58,444 bases of DNA from Candidatus Omnitrophota bacterium (GCA_016235185.1 JACRLT010000021.1:1-58444); one strand, 5' to 3'. Shown: positions 25,633 through 34,748, counted from the stretch's first letter. The notes: generated from the letters alone by a model not told the origin. Program-made: numbers and translations.

Positions 25633-27564
25633 CTAGTCCACCCGGGGCTTTTCTTTGACATTCTTCTTAGCTTCTTCCCGGTATTTATACTTATAATAAT
25701 AAGGATAGCTGAACATTATGGATTCAGTCCTGGGCTTGATATTGTTAAGGATCACGCCGGAGAGCTTTGCCCCTGTGGATTCAAGCTGGAGCTTGGCGCG
25801 CATCAGCGCTTGCCTAGCGGTCTTTCCGATCTCATAGACAATGATGACAGAGTCCATCAAAGGCGCCAAGATCGTGGCATCCGCGATCGGCAATATCGGC
25901 GGAGAATCGAACAGGACCAGGTCATAATTTTTCTTGGCGTCTGCAACAAGTTTTTTTAAATGGCCCGAATCAAGGAGCGCGGCAGGATTATCAGGGATGT
26001 CCCCGCTGGGAATGATAGAGATATTTTCTATTCCGGGGAATTTTAATATCTCTTCGTACCCCATCTCCCCTAACACCATATCGGACACATTCTTGACAAT
26101 ACCATCTAAGTCCAGCGTACCTTCCAGGTATTCGCGCAAACCGAATTCCCTTTTCAAGCCGAATGCACGGGCAATGGTGGGCCTTCTTAGATCCGACGAT
26201 ACCAGGAGCGTCTTAAAACCGCTCTGCGCGCATGTCAGCCCCAGGTTGATCAGGGCCGTTGTCTTGCCCTCGCCCGGGCCTGAACTCGTAACCAGGAAAA
26301 CCTTGGGCCCTTCTGCGGAAATCTTCAAGTTCGCCTGGATGGTGCGAAATGCCTCGGCAACAAGGGATGTCGGCTTATAGTGGACAAACAGGCGCACATA
26401 ACGGTCTATTTCCTTTTGTTTTTCCTTGGCCTGCAACGGCGAGGGCCTTACAAAAAACGAAAACCAGTCCGGCCTTTTTTCCGGCTCTATCTCGCCATGG
26501 ACAGACGGGACAACGCCCAAAACATGGAGCTTGATCACATTTTCAACGTCCTCGATCGTGCCGATCGAGGGATCAACGGTTTCAAAAAGGAAGGCCAGGG
26601 CGATCCCCATGATCAGCCCCAAGAGGGCGCCCATAAGCATGCCCATGCGCTTATTGGGCTCGACCGGCTCCGTCGGAAAAACAGCCGGGTCTACTATAGA
26701 GGCATCGCTGACTTTTTGGGCCTCGGTGATGCGCGCCTCCTCAAGTTTTTCTTTGAGCATCCCGTAAAGCTTTTTATTGACGTCCACCTCCCTGATCAGG
26801 CGGCCGTATTCGATCTCATCCCCTGAAAAATTCTTTGTCTGGCTCCCCAGGTCCTTGATCTGCTGCGTGATCTGAATGATCCTAGGATGCTTCTCTGTAT
26901 ACTTCTGCATTAGCGCTGTCTTTTCAAATTGCAGCTCAACGATCTTGTCCTGTGTGGGTTCAGCCAGGCGCAGGTCAGCCGCCCTATCCCCATAGCCGCG
27001 CAACTGAAGCTCCGCCTTTTTCAACCTCTCCTCAAGCGCTGACAACTGGTCTTCGATAAATTGCCGTGCGGCCCGTGCCTGCTGCGTTTTTTCAGCCAGG
27101 TTCTGCTCAACATAGACTTGAGATACCACATTGGCCAAGTCCATAACTTCTTTGGGATCTCCGCCCCTGGACTTAATTTCAATAATATTCGTATTCTCGA
27201 TCTTGCTTGTTGAGATGCTATGTTGGATGCCTTCGATGATCCCGCGAGCTTCAACAAGCGGCGTCTTATCGGTAACAAGCCCCAACCGTTTGGCCACCTG
27301 CTCCATCACCGGAAAGCCCTTTATCAGCATAGTTTCCGATTCCATGACATCCTGGGGATTATAGACGATCCACTCGGTTAAAAGGCCCGCGATACTTTTG
27401 CGCTCTTCGATCTTTACGGTGGAAGATGCTTCGTAGACGTACGGCTGACGGGAGATATTAAAGAAGGTCGCGGCCAAGACCACGACGAAGGTGACAATGA
27501 CGGTAAATTTTCTCTTTTGGAAAATACGAATGTAATCCCTAATATTCAGTTCGTATTGTTGCAT
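25633..27564 (-). CDS. Wzz-BY-kinase fusion (chain-length regulator and tyrosine kinase)
   Basis: 643 residues. TM1 is at about 21-37, the Wzz periplasmic domain with coiled coil at about 40-300, TM2 at about 307-327. The cytoplasmic BY-kinase has Walker A SSGPGEGKTT (427-436), Walker A' LLVSSDLRRP and Walker B YDLVLFDSPP. The C-terminus has a Tyr cluster (six Tyr between 620 and 628), the autophosphorylation tail of Wzc/Ptk proteins. It controls polymer length and export through phosphorylation cycles. It is the first gene of the glycan block on this strand after the two AbiEii-type genes. Confidence 0.92.
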   Translation of the reverse strand: MQQYELNIRDYIRIFQKRKFTVIVTFVVVLAATFFNISRQPYVYEASSTVKIEERKSIAGLLTEWIVYNPQDVMESETMLIKGFPVMEQVAKRLGLVTDKTPLVEARGIIEGIQHSISTSKIENTNIIEIKSRGGDPKEVMDLANVVSQVYVEQNLAEKTQQARAARQFIEDQLSALEERLKKAELQLRGYGDRAADLRLAEPTQDKIVELQFEKTALMQKYTEKHPRIIQITQQIKDLGSQTKNFSGDEIEYGRLIREVDVNKKLYGMLKEKLEEARITEAQKVSDASIVDPAVFPTEPVEPNKRMGMLMGALLGLIMGIALAFLFETVDPSIGTIEDVENVIKLHVLGVVPSVHGEIEPEKRPDWFSFFVRPSPLQAKEKQKEIDRYVRLFVHYKPTSLVAEAFRTIQANLKISAEGPKVFLVTSSGPGEGKTTALINLGLTCAQSGFKTLLVSSDLRRPTIARAFGLKREFGLREYLEGTLDLDGIVKNVSDMVLGEMGYEEILKFPGIENISIIPSGDIPDNPAALLDSGHLKKLVADAKKNYDLVLFDSPPILPIADATILAPLMDSVIIVYEIGKTARQALMRAKLQLESTGAKLSGVILNNIKPRTESIMFSYPYYYKYKYREEAKKNVKEKPRVD

Positions 27565-27574
27565 AGATTCGTCC

Positions 27575-27901
27575 TTACGATCTTACTGCTTTATGGATAA
27601 ATTCGGGCTCCATGGTAAAAATGGCCTTTTTCCTTATCTTGGCGGGTATCCGTATATCCAGCATCTTTTGCCAAAAATTCAACACCTTATCAAACCACAT
27701 ACCCTTCGCTGGATGGGAAACCACATCCTTAATATCCGCTTCCTTATAAATGGTATAAAGCCATCGTATAACCCGCCAATCCCCGTAATTAAGCGCCTGC
27801 GTGATGACCAGATCCTTATCCTCTTCTAAATTCAACCTGTTAAGATCATAGCTCCACAAAACCGTCTGAAGGAATTCTGGTAATCTACATTTTTTGCGCA
27901 T
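27575..27901 (-). CDS. Small partner protein of an AbiEii-type nucleotidyltransferase
   Basis: 108 residues (MRKKCRLPEFLQTVLWSYDLNRLN). It resembles short proteins encoded next to AbiEii-like nucleotidyltransferases (DUF6922-like, from memory), with DKDLVITQALNYGDWRVIRWL. No enzymatic motif is seen. It follows the nucleotidyltransferase gene by 11 nt. A toxin-antitoxin or phage-defence role is inferred from the pairing only. Confidence 0.6.
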   Translation of the reverse strand: MRKKCRLPEFLQTVLWSYDLNRLNLEEDKDLVITQALNYGDWRVIRWLYTIYKEADIKDVVSHPAKGMWFDKVLNFWQKMLDIRIPAKIRKKAIFTMEPEFIHKAVRS

Positions 27902-27912
27902 GGATAATTCCG

Positions 27913-28566
27913 CTATGCCTCTAAAACTTTTTTGAATTCTCTTGCCTGGCCCACAAGATAAGCCTTCACCTCTTGCCAGTCAAAATCCGCTAAACCAGCC
28001 ATCTTTCTTTGCAAAGAAAATTTTTCCGCGTCGGCGAAATAAGTTATGGCCTGCAGTCCGACGTATTTATTAAACGGCGGATATTTCTTCTCCGTCAGCC
28101 GAAAAACCCTTGGAAGCCCCAAGCGCTTAACCAAGAAATAAAGATCAATGAAATCGCGCCGAAGCCCGCGTTGAATGATCGCCACTAACTTCATGGCGGC
28201 TATGTCTTCTAATGAAGCGATATTGAAATACCGAGTATGCACAAGGCTTCGAAGGAGCTTATAGGAGTAACTAAAAAAACTTATCTCTATTCCGTCGAGC
28301 GTAACTATCAAGGTACCTGCCTCATTCTGGATCAAGACCACCCTTTTGCCTGTTTTCTGAAGATCTTTCAATAAATCCTGCCCGGAAAATTCACCTTGAG
28401 CATGAAAATCAAAATCAAAAGACCTGCGATGCCTGATTTGCAGGGCCAGCGCTGTGCCTCCAGCAAGATAAAAATCCATCTTTTTTAGAAATCCTAAAAG
28501 AGGCAGGATAGCCTGCCTCTTCTTATCTAAAACATCCCAGTGTATTCTGATTTTTGATGAGCTCAC
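27913..28566 (-). CDS. AbiEii-like nucleotidyltransferase
   Basis: 217 residues. FYLAGGTALALQIRHRRSFDFDF is the nucleotidyltransferase GG-x-A-L ... R-S-x-D-x-D motif of the AbiEii/COG2253 group, and IASLEDIAAMKLVAIIQRGLRRDFIDLYFL is the second conserved block. AbiEii proteins act as toxins that inactivate tRNA or other targets; many genomic copies are of unknown role. It is the upstream gene of a two-gene unit, 120 nt from the divergent ABC transporter, so that interval should hold promoters for both directions. Confidence 0.82.
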   Translation of the reverse strand: MSSSKIRIHWDVLDKKRQAILPLLGFLKKMDFYLAGGTALALQIRHRRSFDFDFHAQGEFSGQDLLKDLQKTGKRVVLIQNEAGTLIVTLDGIEISFFSYSYKLLRSLVHTRYFNIASLEDIAAMKLVAIIQRGLRRDFIDLYFLVKRLGLPRVFRLTEKKYPPFNKYVGLQAITYFADAEKFSLQRKMAGLADFDWQEVKAYLVGQAREFKKVLEA

Positions 28567-28725
28567 GTTGATTTATTTAAACACAAAATTGACTCAACTT
28601 CAACAAAAATATGTTTAAAATTATGAACTTACCGCTTAAATGGCAATGGGTTAGGATTGTCCGTATGCGGATAGAAGCTTATTTAATTGAAAAAGGCGGG
28701 CATCTATGATAATATCGCTATACTT

Positions 28726-29514
28726 ATGGATAAAATTCTTGAAGTCCGGAATGTATCCAAGATCTTTTTCCCGCCCATCTCCACCCGGCAGCTCCTTTGC
28801 GCTGATCTTAAAAGGCGAAATGGTGTCTCTGCCTTGGATGACGTATCATTTTCAGTAAAGATCGGCAAAATTTCTACGATCCTGGGGCCCAATGGCGCAG
28901 GAAAAACTACCCTTTTAAAGATCATAGCGACCTTGATCCTGCCGGACAAAGGCAGCGTTATTCTTGATGGCAAATACAAAGCCGGCCAGGATGATGAAAA
29001 GATAAAATCGCTTATCGGCCTTGCCGTATCTCCTGAAAGAGGATTCTACCCCCGCCTAAACGGTGAACAAAACCTGTATTTCTTCGGCACCCTTGCCGGT
29101 TTATCGCATCAGGAAAGCAAGGCACGGATGGAGGAACTTTTTGAAATCTTTGAAGTGCCCTATGCCAAAAAACGCTTCGACTCATATTCGGCAGGGATGC
29201 AGCAAAAGATATCCTTGATACGCGCCCTAATGCCTTTGCCAAAGCTCCTGCTCCTCGATGAACCTACACGCAGCCTTGACTACAATACATCGCGCACGGT
29301 CAAACTCTACCTTAAAAATATCGTTGAGACCAAAAAGACGACCATCATCTTTACTACGCACCAGATGAAAGAAGCCGAAGAATTCGGGGATTATTTCTTC
29401 ATTTTAAGCCGCGGCCGCCTGCTTGGCAAAGGCACATACGCAGATTTAAAAAAACAATGCGACGCTCCGGGCGCATCTTTAGCCGATATTTTTGAGGCCT
29501 TGACTAAAAAATAG
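28726..29514 (+). CDS. ABC-2-type exporter ATPase
   Basis: I take ATG 28726 (MDKILEVRNVSKIF) rather than the upstream TTG at 28687; 262 residues. Walker A is LGPNGAGKTT, signature SYSAGMQQKIS (SAGMQ in place of SGGQ), Walker B LLLLDEPTRSLD and switch FTTHQMKEAEE. It belongs with the permease starting 4 nt downstream of its stop. This is the only plus-strand operon in the window, set between the glycan block and the RiPP-like block. It could export a glycolipid or the peptide; the sequence does not decide. Confidence 0.9.
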   Translation: MDKILEVRNVSKIFFPPISTRQLLCADLKRRNGVSALDDVSFSVKIGKISTILGPNGAGKTTLLKIIATLILPDKGSVILDGKYKAGQDDEKIKSLIGLAVSPERGFYPRLNGEQNLYFFGTLAGLSHQESKARMEELFEIFEVPYAKKRFDSYSAGMQQKISLIRALMPLPKLLLLDEPTRSLDYNTSRTVKLYLKNIVETKKTTIIFTTHQMKEAEEFGDYFFILSRGRLLGKGTYADLKKQCDAPGASLADIFEALTKK

Positions 29515-29518
29515 AGAT

Positions 29519-30325
29519 ATGCTTAAAAAAATATTCGCGTTTATAAGAAAAGATTTTCTTCTGGAATCAAGCTACGGCCTGAATTTCCTTTTTAACATAT
29601 TCGGCGTCCTGGCAAGCATTTTAAGTTATTTCTTCATTGATAAGCTGTTTGGATACACCATTACCACGAACCTGGAAGAATTCGGCGTCAACTACTTTGC
29701 CTACGTTCTATTGGGCATGGCATTCTTCAGCTATATAGGCGCAAGCCTGGGTTCATTCTCCGAGAGGCTCTACGCTGAACAGATACAGGGAACATTGGAA
29801 TCCATATTGAGCGCGCCTATTTCAACAACGGCCCTGCTATTGTCATTCGTTTTAGGCAATCTCTTGATTGCAAGCTTGAATGCGGCAATATACCTCGTCT
29901 TGGGCCACTTCTTCTTCGGAATAGACTTCAGCCATGCCAATATTGCAAGCACGCTTGTAATACTACTATTGACCATCATATCTTTCAGCAGTTTAGGTAT
30001 CATCTCGGCAAGCTTTATATTGGTATTTAAACGGGGTAATCCTTTGAGCTGGATAATCGGTACATTGGAAGGATTATTAGGCGGAGTTTACTTCCCTATA
30101 ACTGTCTTGCCTGCCTGGCTCCAGGGAATAGCGAAGTTATTCCCCATAGTTTATGCTATCAGGGGATTACAGTTTGCTGTTTATAAAGGATACGGAATTA
30201 TGCAGTTAAAAACCGAAATTTTATTCCTTCTGTTTTTTTCCGTCTTGCTCTTACCATTAAGCGTCAAAGCCTTTGAATACGCCTTAAAAAAAGCCCGCCT
30301 TAGCGGCACGCTTAGCCAGTATTAA
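29519..30325 (+). CDS. ABC-2-type exporter permease
   Basis: 268 residues with six hydrophobic segments. AEQIQGTLESILSAPIS is the coupling-helix region of ABC-2 permeases, and GGVYFPITVLPAWLQGIAKLFPIVYAIRG is the conserved C-terminal block. It is co-transcribed with the ATPase. Its stop overlaps the convergent glycosyltransferase stop at a shared TTAA (30322-30325). Confidence 0.9.
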   Translation: MLKKIFAFIRKDFLLESSYGLNFLFNIFGVLASILSYFFIDKLFGYTITTNLEEFGVNYFAYVLLGMAFFSYIGASLGSFSERLYAEQIQGTLESILSAPISTTALLLSFVLGNLLIASLNAAIYLVLGHFFFGIDFSHANIASTLVILLLTIISFSSLGIISASFILVFKRGNPLSWIIGTLEGLLGGVYFPITVLPAWLQGIAKLFPIVYAIRGLQFAVYKGYGIMQLKTEILFLLFFSVLLLPLSVKAFEYALKKARLSGTLSQY

Positions 30326-31611
30326 ACTCTTTCTTTCCACTCTTCTTGCAAACGATTTATCTCATGCTCACCCATCAATTCAGAACTTTTGCTGCCATAA
30401 TGGATATAATAAATATTGAGCAGTAGAAAAAGCTTCCATCCAAGTTTACGGATCCTCTGCGTTAAGTCTACGCCTTCTTCGCATAAGAAAAATTTAGGAT
30501 TAAATGAACCTGCCTCCTCTATCGCCTGGCGCTTAACCATCAAAAATCCGCCCTCAAGATACACTGTCTGAATAAAAAAATATCCGTGTTTGAAATTTGC
30601 CCGGCGCTCAATTATAGTTTCTACAATATAATTGCCAGTCAAAGGATTTGGCAGTATCCTCTCTATGATATGCGATAGGCGCCACAAAAATCGCCTCCTG
30701 CCCCTTAAAGTAAACCCGACTTCCAGCGCCTCATTGCGTTCGCTTAAATCCGAGACCTCCCTACACATCAAAGCGCCTGCATCCGTATGCGCCTCCATAA
30801 AACCAAAAGCTTTCGGCAAGGTCTCCGGCAGCATCTCTGTGTCGGGATTAAGGAAGACGATGAATTTGCCTTGCGCGATCTCTATTGCCTGGTTATGCGC
30901 AGAGCCGTAACCGACGTTCTCTTTATTAACGCTTGAATCACTTGAGGCATTGTCCACAACGATCACCTCGAGGTCTATTCCCTGCGAATATTTGTAGATA
31001 GACTCCAGGCACTTTTCCAAGTACCCAGAGACGTTCCAGTTAACGATGGAGATAGTGAATTGTTTCTTAAATTGTTTATTTCTCCATGAGGCTTCCATCC
31101 TGTGAAGGTCTTCGTCAGTTAAGCCTTCTGAACTTTTTGCTCCGTAATGAATGACGCGCACATTGACGAGATAACAAAGCTCCCATCCTTTTTTTCTTAA
31201 GCGGTGCGTCAGTTCAAACCCTTCATCACCCAAGAAATATTTCGAGTTGAAACCCCCGGCCTCTACAAGAGCCAGCCTGCGAACTAATAAAAAACCACCC
31301 TCAAGATATTTCTGTTTGCTGAATATATATCCGTCTTCGTTTATCAGTTTTTTACCACCAAAGATATACAGAGACATTGCATCTTGATGGGCCCGAGCAA
31401 CGCAATTAACAAGAAAATTCCTTGTCCAAGGATTAGGCAGCGCCTTCTGGATATTGCGGCACATAAACCACAAAAACCGCCTTAACCTGGTCATAAACAT
31501 TATTGTCTTCGACTCAAAAACTTCATCTCCTACCTCCCTGCACAAAAGAGCAGCGGTAGAAGAATGCGCCTCCATAAAACCAAAAGCTTTCGGCAAGGTC
31601 TCCGGCAGCAT
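30322..31611 (-). CDS. Tandem-duplicated GT2 glycosyltransferase (second copy intact, first copy lacking its start)
   Basis: 429 residues in this frame. Residues about 1-185 are the C-terminal three-quarters of a first GT2 copy, starting in mid-domain at MLPETLPKAFGFMEAH. Residues about 187-429 are a complete second copy (QFTISIVNWNVSGYLEKC, VIVVDNASSDSS, FIVFLNPDTE, EGGFLMVKR, EEGVDLTQRIRKLG). The first copy's N-terminus lies upstream in another frame (31663-31838). The second copy alone has all GT-A motifs (DNAS, NPDTE as DxD-like) and could be functional if translated. Confidence 0.75.
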   Translation of the reverse strand: MLPETLPKAFGFMEAHSSTAALLCREVGDEVFESKTIMFMTRLRRFLWFMCRNIQKALPNPWTRNFLVNCVARAHQDAMSLYIFGGKKLINEDGYIFSKQKYLEGGFLLVRRLALVEAGGFNSKYFLGDEGFELTHRLRKKGWELCYLVNVRVIHYGAKSSEGLTDEDLHRMEASWRNKQFKKQFTISIVNWNVSGYLEKCLESIYKYSQGIDLEVIVVDNASSDSSVNKENVGYGSAHNQAIEIAQGKFIVFLNPDTEMLPETLPKAFGFMEAHTDAGALMCREVSDLSERNEALEVGFTLRGRRRFLWRLSHIIERILPNPLTGNYIVETIIERRANFKHGYFFIQTVYLEGGFLMVKRQAIEEAGSFNPKFFLCEEGVDLTQRIRKLGWKLFLLLNIYYIHYGSKSSELMGEHEINRLQEEWKERV

Positions 31612-31662
31612 CTCTGTGTCGGGATTAAGGAAGACGATGAATTTGCCTTGCGCGATCTCTAT

Positions 31663-31838
31663 TGCCTGGTTATGCGCAGAGCCGTAACCGACGTTCTCTT
31701 TATTTCATCAACAGAGGCATTGTCCACAACGATCACCTCGAGGTCTATTCCCTGCGAATATTTGTAGATAGACTCCAGGCACTTTTCCAAGTACCCGCAG
31801 ACGTTCCAGTTAACGATGGAGATAGTGAATTGTTTCAT
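31663..31838 (-). pseudogene. N-terminal fragment of the first GT2 copy, frameshifted
   Basis: ATG 31838 with AGAGGAT upstream starts MKQFTISIVNWNVCGYLEKC and runs into VIVVDNASVDE. It then shifts frame and stops near 31663. Compared with the second copy, 7 nt are missing after DNAS (about 31703-31712). Restoring them would join this fragment to the frame at 31611 and give a double-GT2 protein of about 500 residues. An assembly error in near-identical repeats is possible. Confidence 0.75.
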
Positions 31839-31845
31839 AGGTTAT

Positions 31846-32934
31846 TTATCCTCTGCTGAACCTGCGTCTTATTGTCTCCACAAATGTAAATTGCGGCGGA
31901 AATATTGTCCTGAAGATAAAACTTATCTTGTTCAATAAACCTTTTTGCTCGGCAACATAAACACAATAAGCAGCATGGCTCTTTCTCTCGTAGCGCAAGA
32001 CACTACTGGCAAACATCCGCTCGCTTAAGGCGAGTTTTTTGGGCCTAAAACTATCCAGTACTTTATTAGGGACCTTGGCTGAAAAGATCTTTGAAGCAAA
32101 AAGAAGGCTATAATAAACAAAACGGGTAAAACCCAATATTCTAGCCAACTCTATAACTTTATCCCAATTTATTGATCGATAAACATCAAGCAATCTATAT
32201 ATTTCATAAAGCAGCGCGAGTTCGTCGTAGTCGTGCTTAAGCGCATGCTCACAGAGATATACAAGCTGCATCTCCGGCGAAAAACAAACAATGGAACGGT
32301 ATTGCCCGAAGGGTAGAGTTTCTTTCCAGGTAGTTTCAGGAGATATCTCTATAAAGCCTCCGACCAACAGATATAAATTGTTGACCATGCGCCGATGAAG
32401 ATGGATCGGCAGGGTTGGATCATCTTGGCTTACATAAACACGGCTGTAAAGCGATTCTAAAATTGGATGTTTCTTTTCTTCGGCAATTGGCAAGTAGCCC
32501 AAAGTTCGGACCGCTTTTTCAAAGAGAGGCCAATCTTTTTCTTTGACGACGAGATCCACATCAGCCCGAGGCCTGTAAAAACCGTCGTCATAAATGACGG
32601 CGTCAACAGACAACCCTTTTAAGATAAGAGCCCCGACCCCGGTTTCATCCAGCTTTGCCAGGATTTTATGAATAGTATCAAGATCATGGACCCCCTGGGC
32701 AAGATAAGACAGGTATAATTTTCTGTGGTTGCGCCGGATATCCTCCGGCACGTTTTGATAAAACGGATAAAGAACGCCTTCTGTCCGCGATCTTTCAAAA
32801 AGGGCATCCCAATTGAGGCCGCAAGAAATATGGCGCCGCCTCAACTCCTCCTCATGAACCGTCCTATTCTTTATAAAAAGGGCCAAGAAAGACAAAACTT
32901 CTGCGGCCGGGATCTTATTATTTTGGTGTCTCAT
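31846..32934 (-). CDS. Nucleotidyltransferase-fold protein (PF14907-like)
   Basis: 362 residues. GALILKGLSVDAVIYDDGFYRPRADVDLVV is the KG...Y...R-x-x-D-x-D pattern of this nucleotidyltransferase family, followed by LPIHLHRRM and YLCEHALKHDYDELALLYE. Family members are found with HPr-kinase-like and PqqD-like genes in exosortase-type and lasso-peptide-type clusters. Here it overlaps the signal-peptidase/GNAT gene by 17 nt and ends the RiPP-like block. It might nucleotidylate the peptide or a carrier, which is inference. Confidence 0.78.
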   Translation of the reverse strand: MRHQNNKIPAAEVLSFLALFIKNRTVHEEELRRRHISCGLNWDALFERSRTEGVLYPFYQNVPEDIRRNHRKLYLSYLAQGVHDLDTIHKILAKLDETGVGALILKGLSVDAVIYDDGFYRPRADVDLVVKEKDWPLFEKAVRTLGYLPIAEEKKHPILESLYSRVYVSQDDPTLPIHLHRRMVNNLYLLVGGFIEISPETTWKETLPFGQYRSIVCFSPEMQLVYLCEHALKHDYDELALLYEIYRLLDVYRSINWDKVIELARILGFTRFVYYSLLFASKIFSAKVPNKVLDSFRPKKLALSERMFASSVLRYERKSHAAYCVYVAEQKGLLNKISFIFRTIFPPQFTFVETIRRRFSRG

Positions 32935-33871
32935 AGACTAAATAACGATCAGCCTCTTCAACGTTAAAATCACGCGGATGATCCCGCGAGATCACAAAGC
33001 CGTTCTTTTGGTATAGATCGGCCGCTGCGCTGTTTGCTTTATTGACGAATAAACCGATCCTTTCAGCTCCCTCATTTCTGGCTTCTGAAATAGCGCGCAA
33101 TAATAGCTTTTGCGCAATGCCCAGGCCCCGCACAAGCGGCTTAATAATAAGCCCGTGCGTTAACCAGAATTTATTGCCATTGCCATGCCTTGAAATAACA
33201 ATACTGCCGACTAGCTTCTCACCCCACTTTGCCACCAACCAGATACCCTCTTTTTCTGTTGCAACCATTCCCTGGCCCATATCCGAAAGAGTCGTGCAAT
33301 ACAGATCCCTCAAAGCCTCCCTGTCCGCTTCTTGCGCTCTTACAATAACAATATCAGGCCTTAATATTTTTTTTAATAACCATCTAAATGCCATAAATTT
33401 TTGAAAGCATGCCAACAATTTAAAAACCACGCCAACGAATTTGCCTGCAACAAAAAAAGCGTACTGAAAAATTACATAATTCATCGCAAAAGTATGAGCG
33501 ATAAAGCGATTAAACGGCGAATAAAGGTCGATGCGGCGGCCATGCCTCTCAACAGCAACAACTTTAGCAATAACATTTTCTCTTCGGATACATCCGTCTG
33601 TTCCAAAAGAAAGATCCCCTTTTGCCACAATAAACCCTCTTTTTATTTTAATAACCCGATGGGCGTAAAGATATCCGTCCTTCTCGAATAAAATAATATC
33701 ACCTTTTCCCAAGGCATCGTTTTCATTTAGCAAAGATGCTTCAACATGATCTCCGCTCTTGATACTCGGGAACATGCTGCCTCCCTTAGCCTGCAGGCGC
33801 AAAGTTTGAGCCCTGCCGCGGATATCAAAAATAAGCTTCTTAAGATCTTCCGATGAACAAAATATAACCAT
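32918..33871 (-). CDS. Fusion: S26/S24-type peptidase + TM + GNAT acetyltransferase
   Basis: 317 residues. Residues 1-115 resemble a type I signal peptidase: GGSMFPSIKSGD with Ser32 the nucleophile, DIILFEKDG, YAHRVIKIK with His71 (His as in the ER/SipW type, not Lys), and KGDLS with Asp86. There is no N-terminal TM. A hydrophobic segment (about 130-155) follows. Residues about 173-317 form a GNAT domain (IVIVRAQEADREALRDLY, IIKPLVRGLGIAQKLL, LYQKNGFVISR). In a RiPP setting it could remove a leader and acetylate the product. The ATG overlaps the kinase stop. Confidence 0.78.
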   Translation of the reverse strand: MVIFCSSEDLKKLIFDIRGRAQTLRLQAKGGSMFPSIKSGDHVEASLLNENDALGKGDIILFEKDGYLYAHRVIKIKRGFIVAKGDLSFGTDGCIRRENVIAKVVAVERHGRRIDLYSPFNRFIAHTFAMNYVIFQYAFFVAGKFVGVVFKLLACFQKFMAFRWLLKKILRPDIVIVRAQEADREALRDLYCTTLSDMGQGMVATEKEGIWLVAKWGEKLVGSIVISRHGNGNKFWLTHGLIIKPLVRGLGIAQKLLLRAISEARNEGAERIGLFVNKANSAAADLYQKNGFVISRDHPRDFNVEEADRYLVYETPK

Positions 33872-34737
33872 TATAATCTTGAAGTGATAAATCCGATAAT
33901 GCGCTTATCAGGCACTACTCCGAGCTCATAGGCGGGTATCTCGATTGCCAGGCGCTTAAAATTATCAAGTACCATCTTTATGGAGTCTTCATCCCAATAA
34001 GGAAGCAGGCTATGCTGGAACAAGGCCCTGCATATTTCCTCTGTTGATAAAGCTTTCAGATAATTTTTTTTGGAGTGCTTTATAAAATAAAGGGCTCGAA
34101 AAGGCGCAGAGGAAGAAGAAACAACCGGAAATTCACCATGCCACGGCGTTCCGAATATGCGCCATGACTTGCCGTATCTGCGCACAGCAATGCGGTCATC
34201 ATTAAGCAGGTCCTTTTGTCCTACAACAGAGCTAAAGAGTCTTAAAAGCGTTGATTTACCGGCGCCTGATTGCCCGCAAAAAACCAGGCCATTTCCGTTC
34301 CAGGACAGGCCGCAGGCATGAAGCAAAAATCCGCTGTGGCGGCCCAACAGGTTTATCAAAAGGAACTGGTCTAAAAAATATCTGGATAGTTCTATTATAT
34401 TCTTTTTGTAAACCTGGCCTTGCGTAAAGTCGGAGTTAAAAACTATGACTTCATCGTACTCACCATTACGGTAAGGCGTGCCGACTTCGACGATAAAACC
34501 TTTATCTGTGGAAGAGATCTTCCAATTGCCGGCAGGATTAAATACATTGTTTTTTCTTGTGCGCAGGCGCGGCAGGCCGGCCTTTAAATATAACCGGCAA
34601 TCACAAGCAGCATTTTTTTCGCTTACAAAACCAGAAAGCTTACGAAGATCCCTGAAGTGTTTAAAATCCACCTCGCTGTCAACCCTGATAATAAAACCTG
34701 CAATATCAAGGAACAGCGTAAAACTATATTTATTCAT
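33871..34737 (-). CDS. HPr-kinase-like protein (HprK-related)
   Basis: The start chosen is ATG 34737 (MNKYSFTLFLDIAG), 11 nt after the precursor-peptide stop; the longer frame from 34785 overlaps the precursor. 288 residues. FCGQSGAGKSTLLRLF (about 155-167) is a P-loop and LLNDDRIAVRR follows in HprK-like fashion. HprK homologues in lasso-peptide clusters phosphorylate the C-terminal Ser of the precursor, and the HprK-rel-A group co-occurs with PqqD-like proteins. The neighbouring precursor here ends in Ser. Confidence 0.8.
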   Translation of the reverse strand: MNKYSFTLFLDIAGFIIRVDSEVDFKHFRDLRKLSGFVSEKNAACDCRLYLKAGLPRLRTRKNNVFNPAGNWKISSTDKGFIVEVGTPYRNGEYDEVIVFNSDFTQGQVYKKNIIELSRYFLDQFLLINLLGRHSGFLLHACGLSWNGNGLVFCGQSGAGKSTLLRLFSSVVGQKDLLNDDRIAVRRYGKSWRIFGTPWHGEFPVVSSSSAPFRALYFIKHSKKNYLKALSTEEICRALFQHSLLPYWDEDSIKMVLDNFKRLAIEIPAYELGVVPDKRIIGFITSRL

Positions 34738-34748
34738 ACAGGATATAT

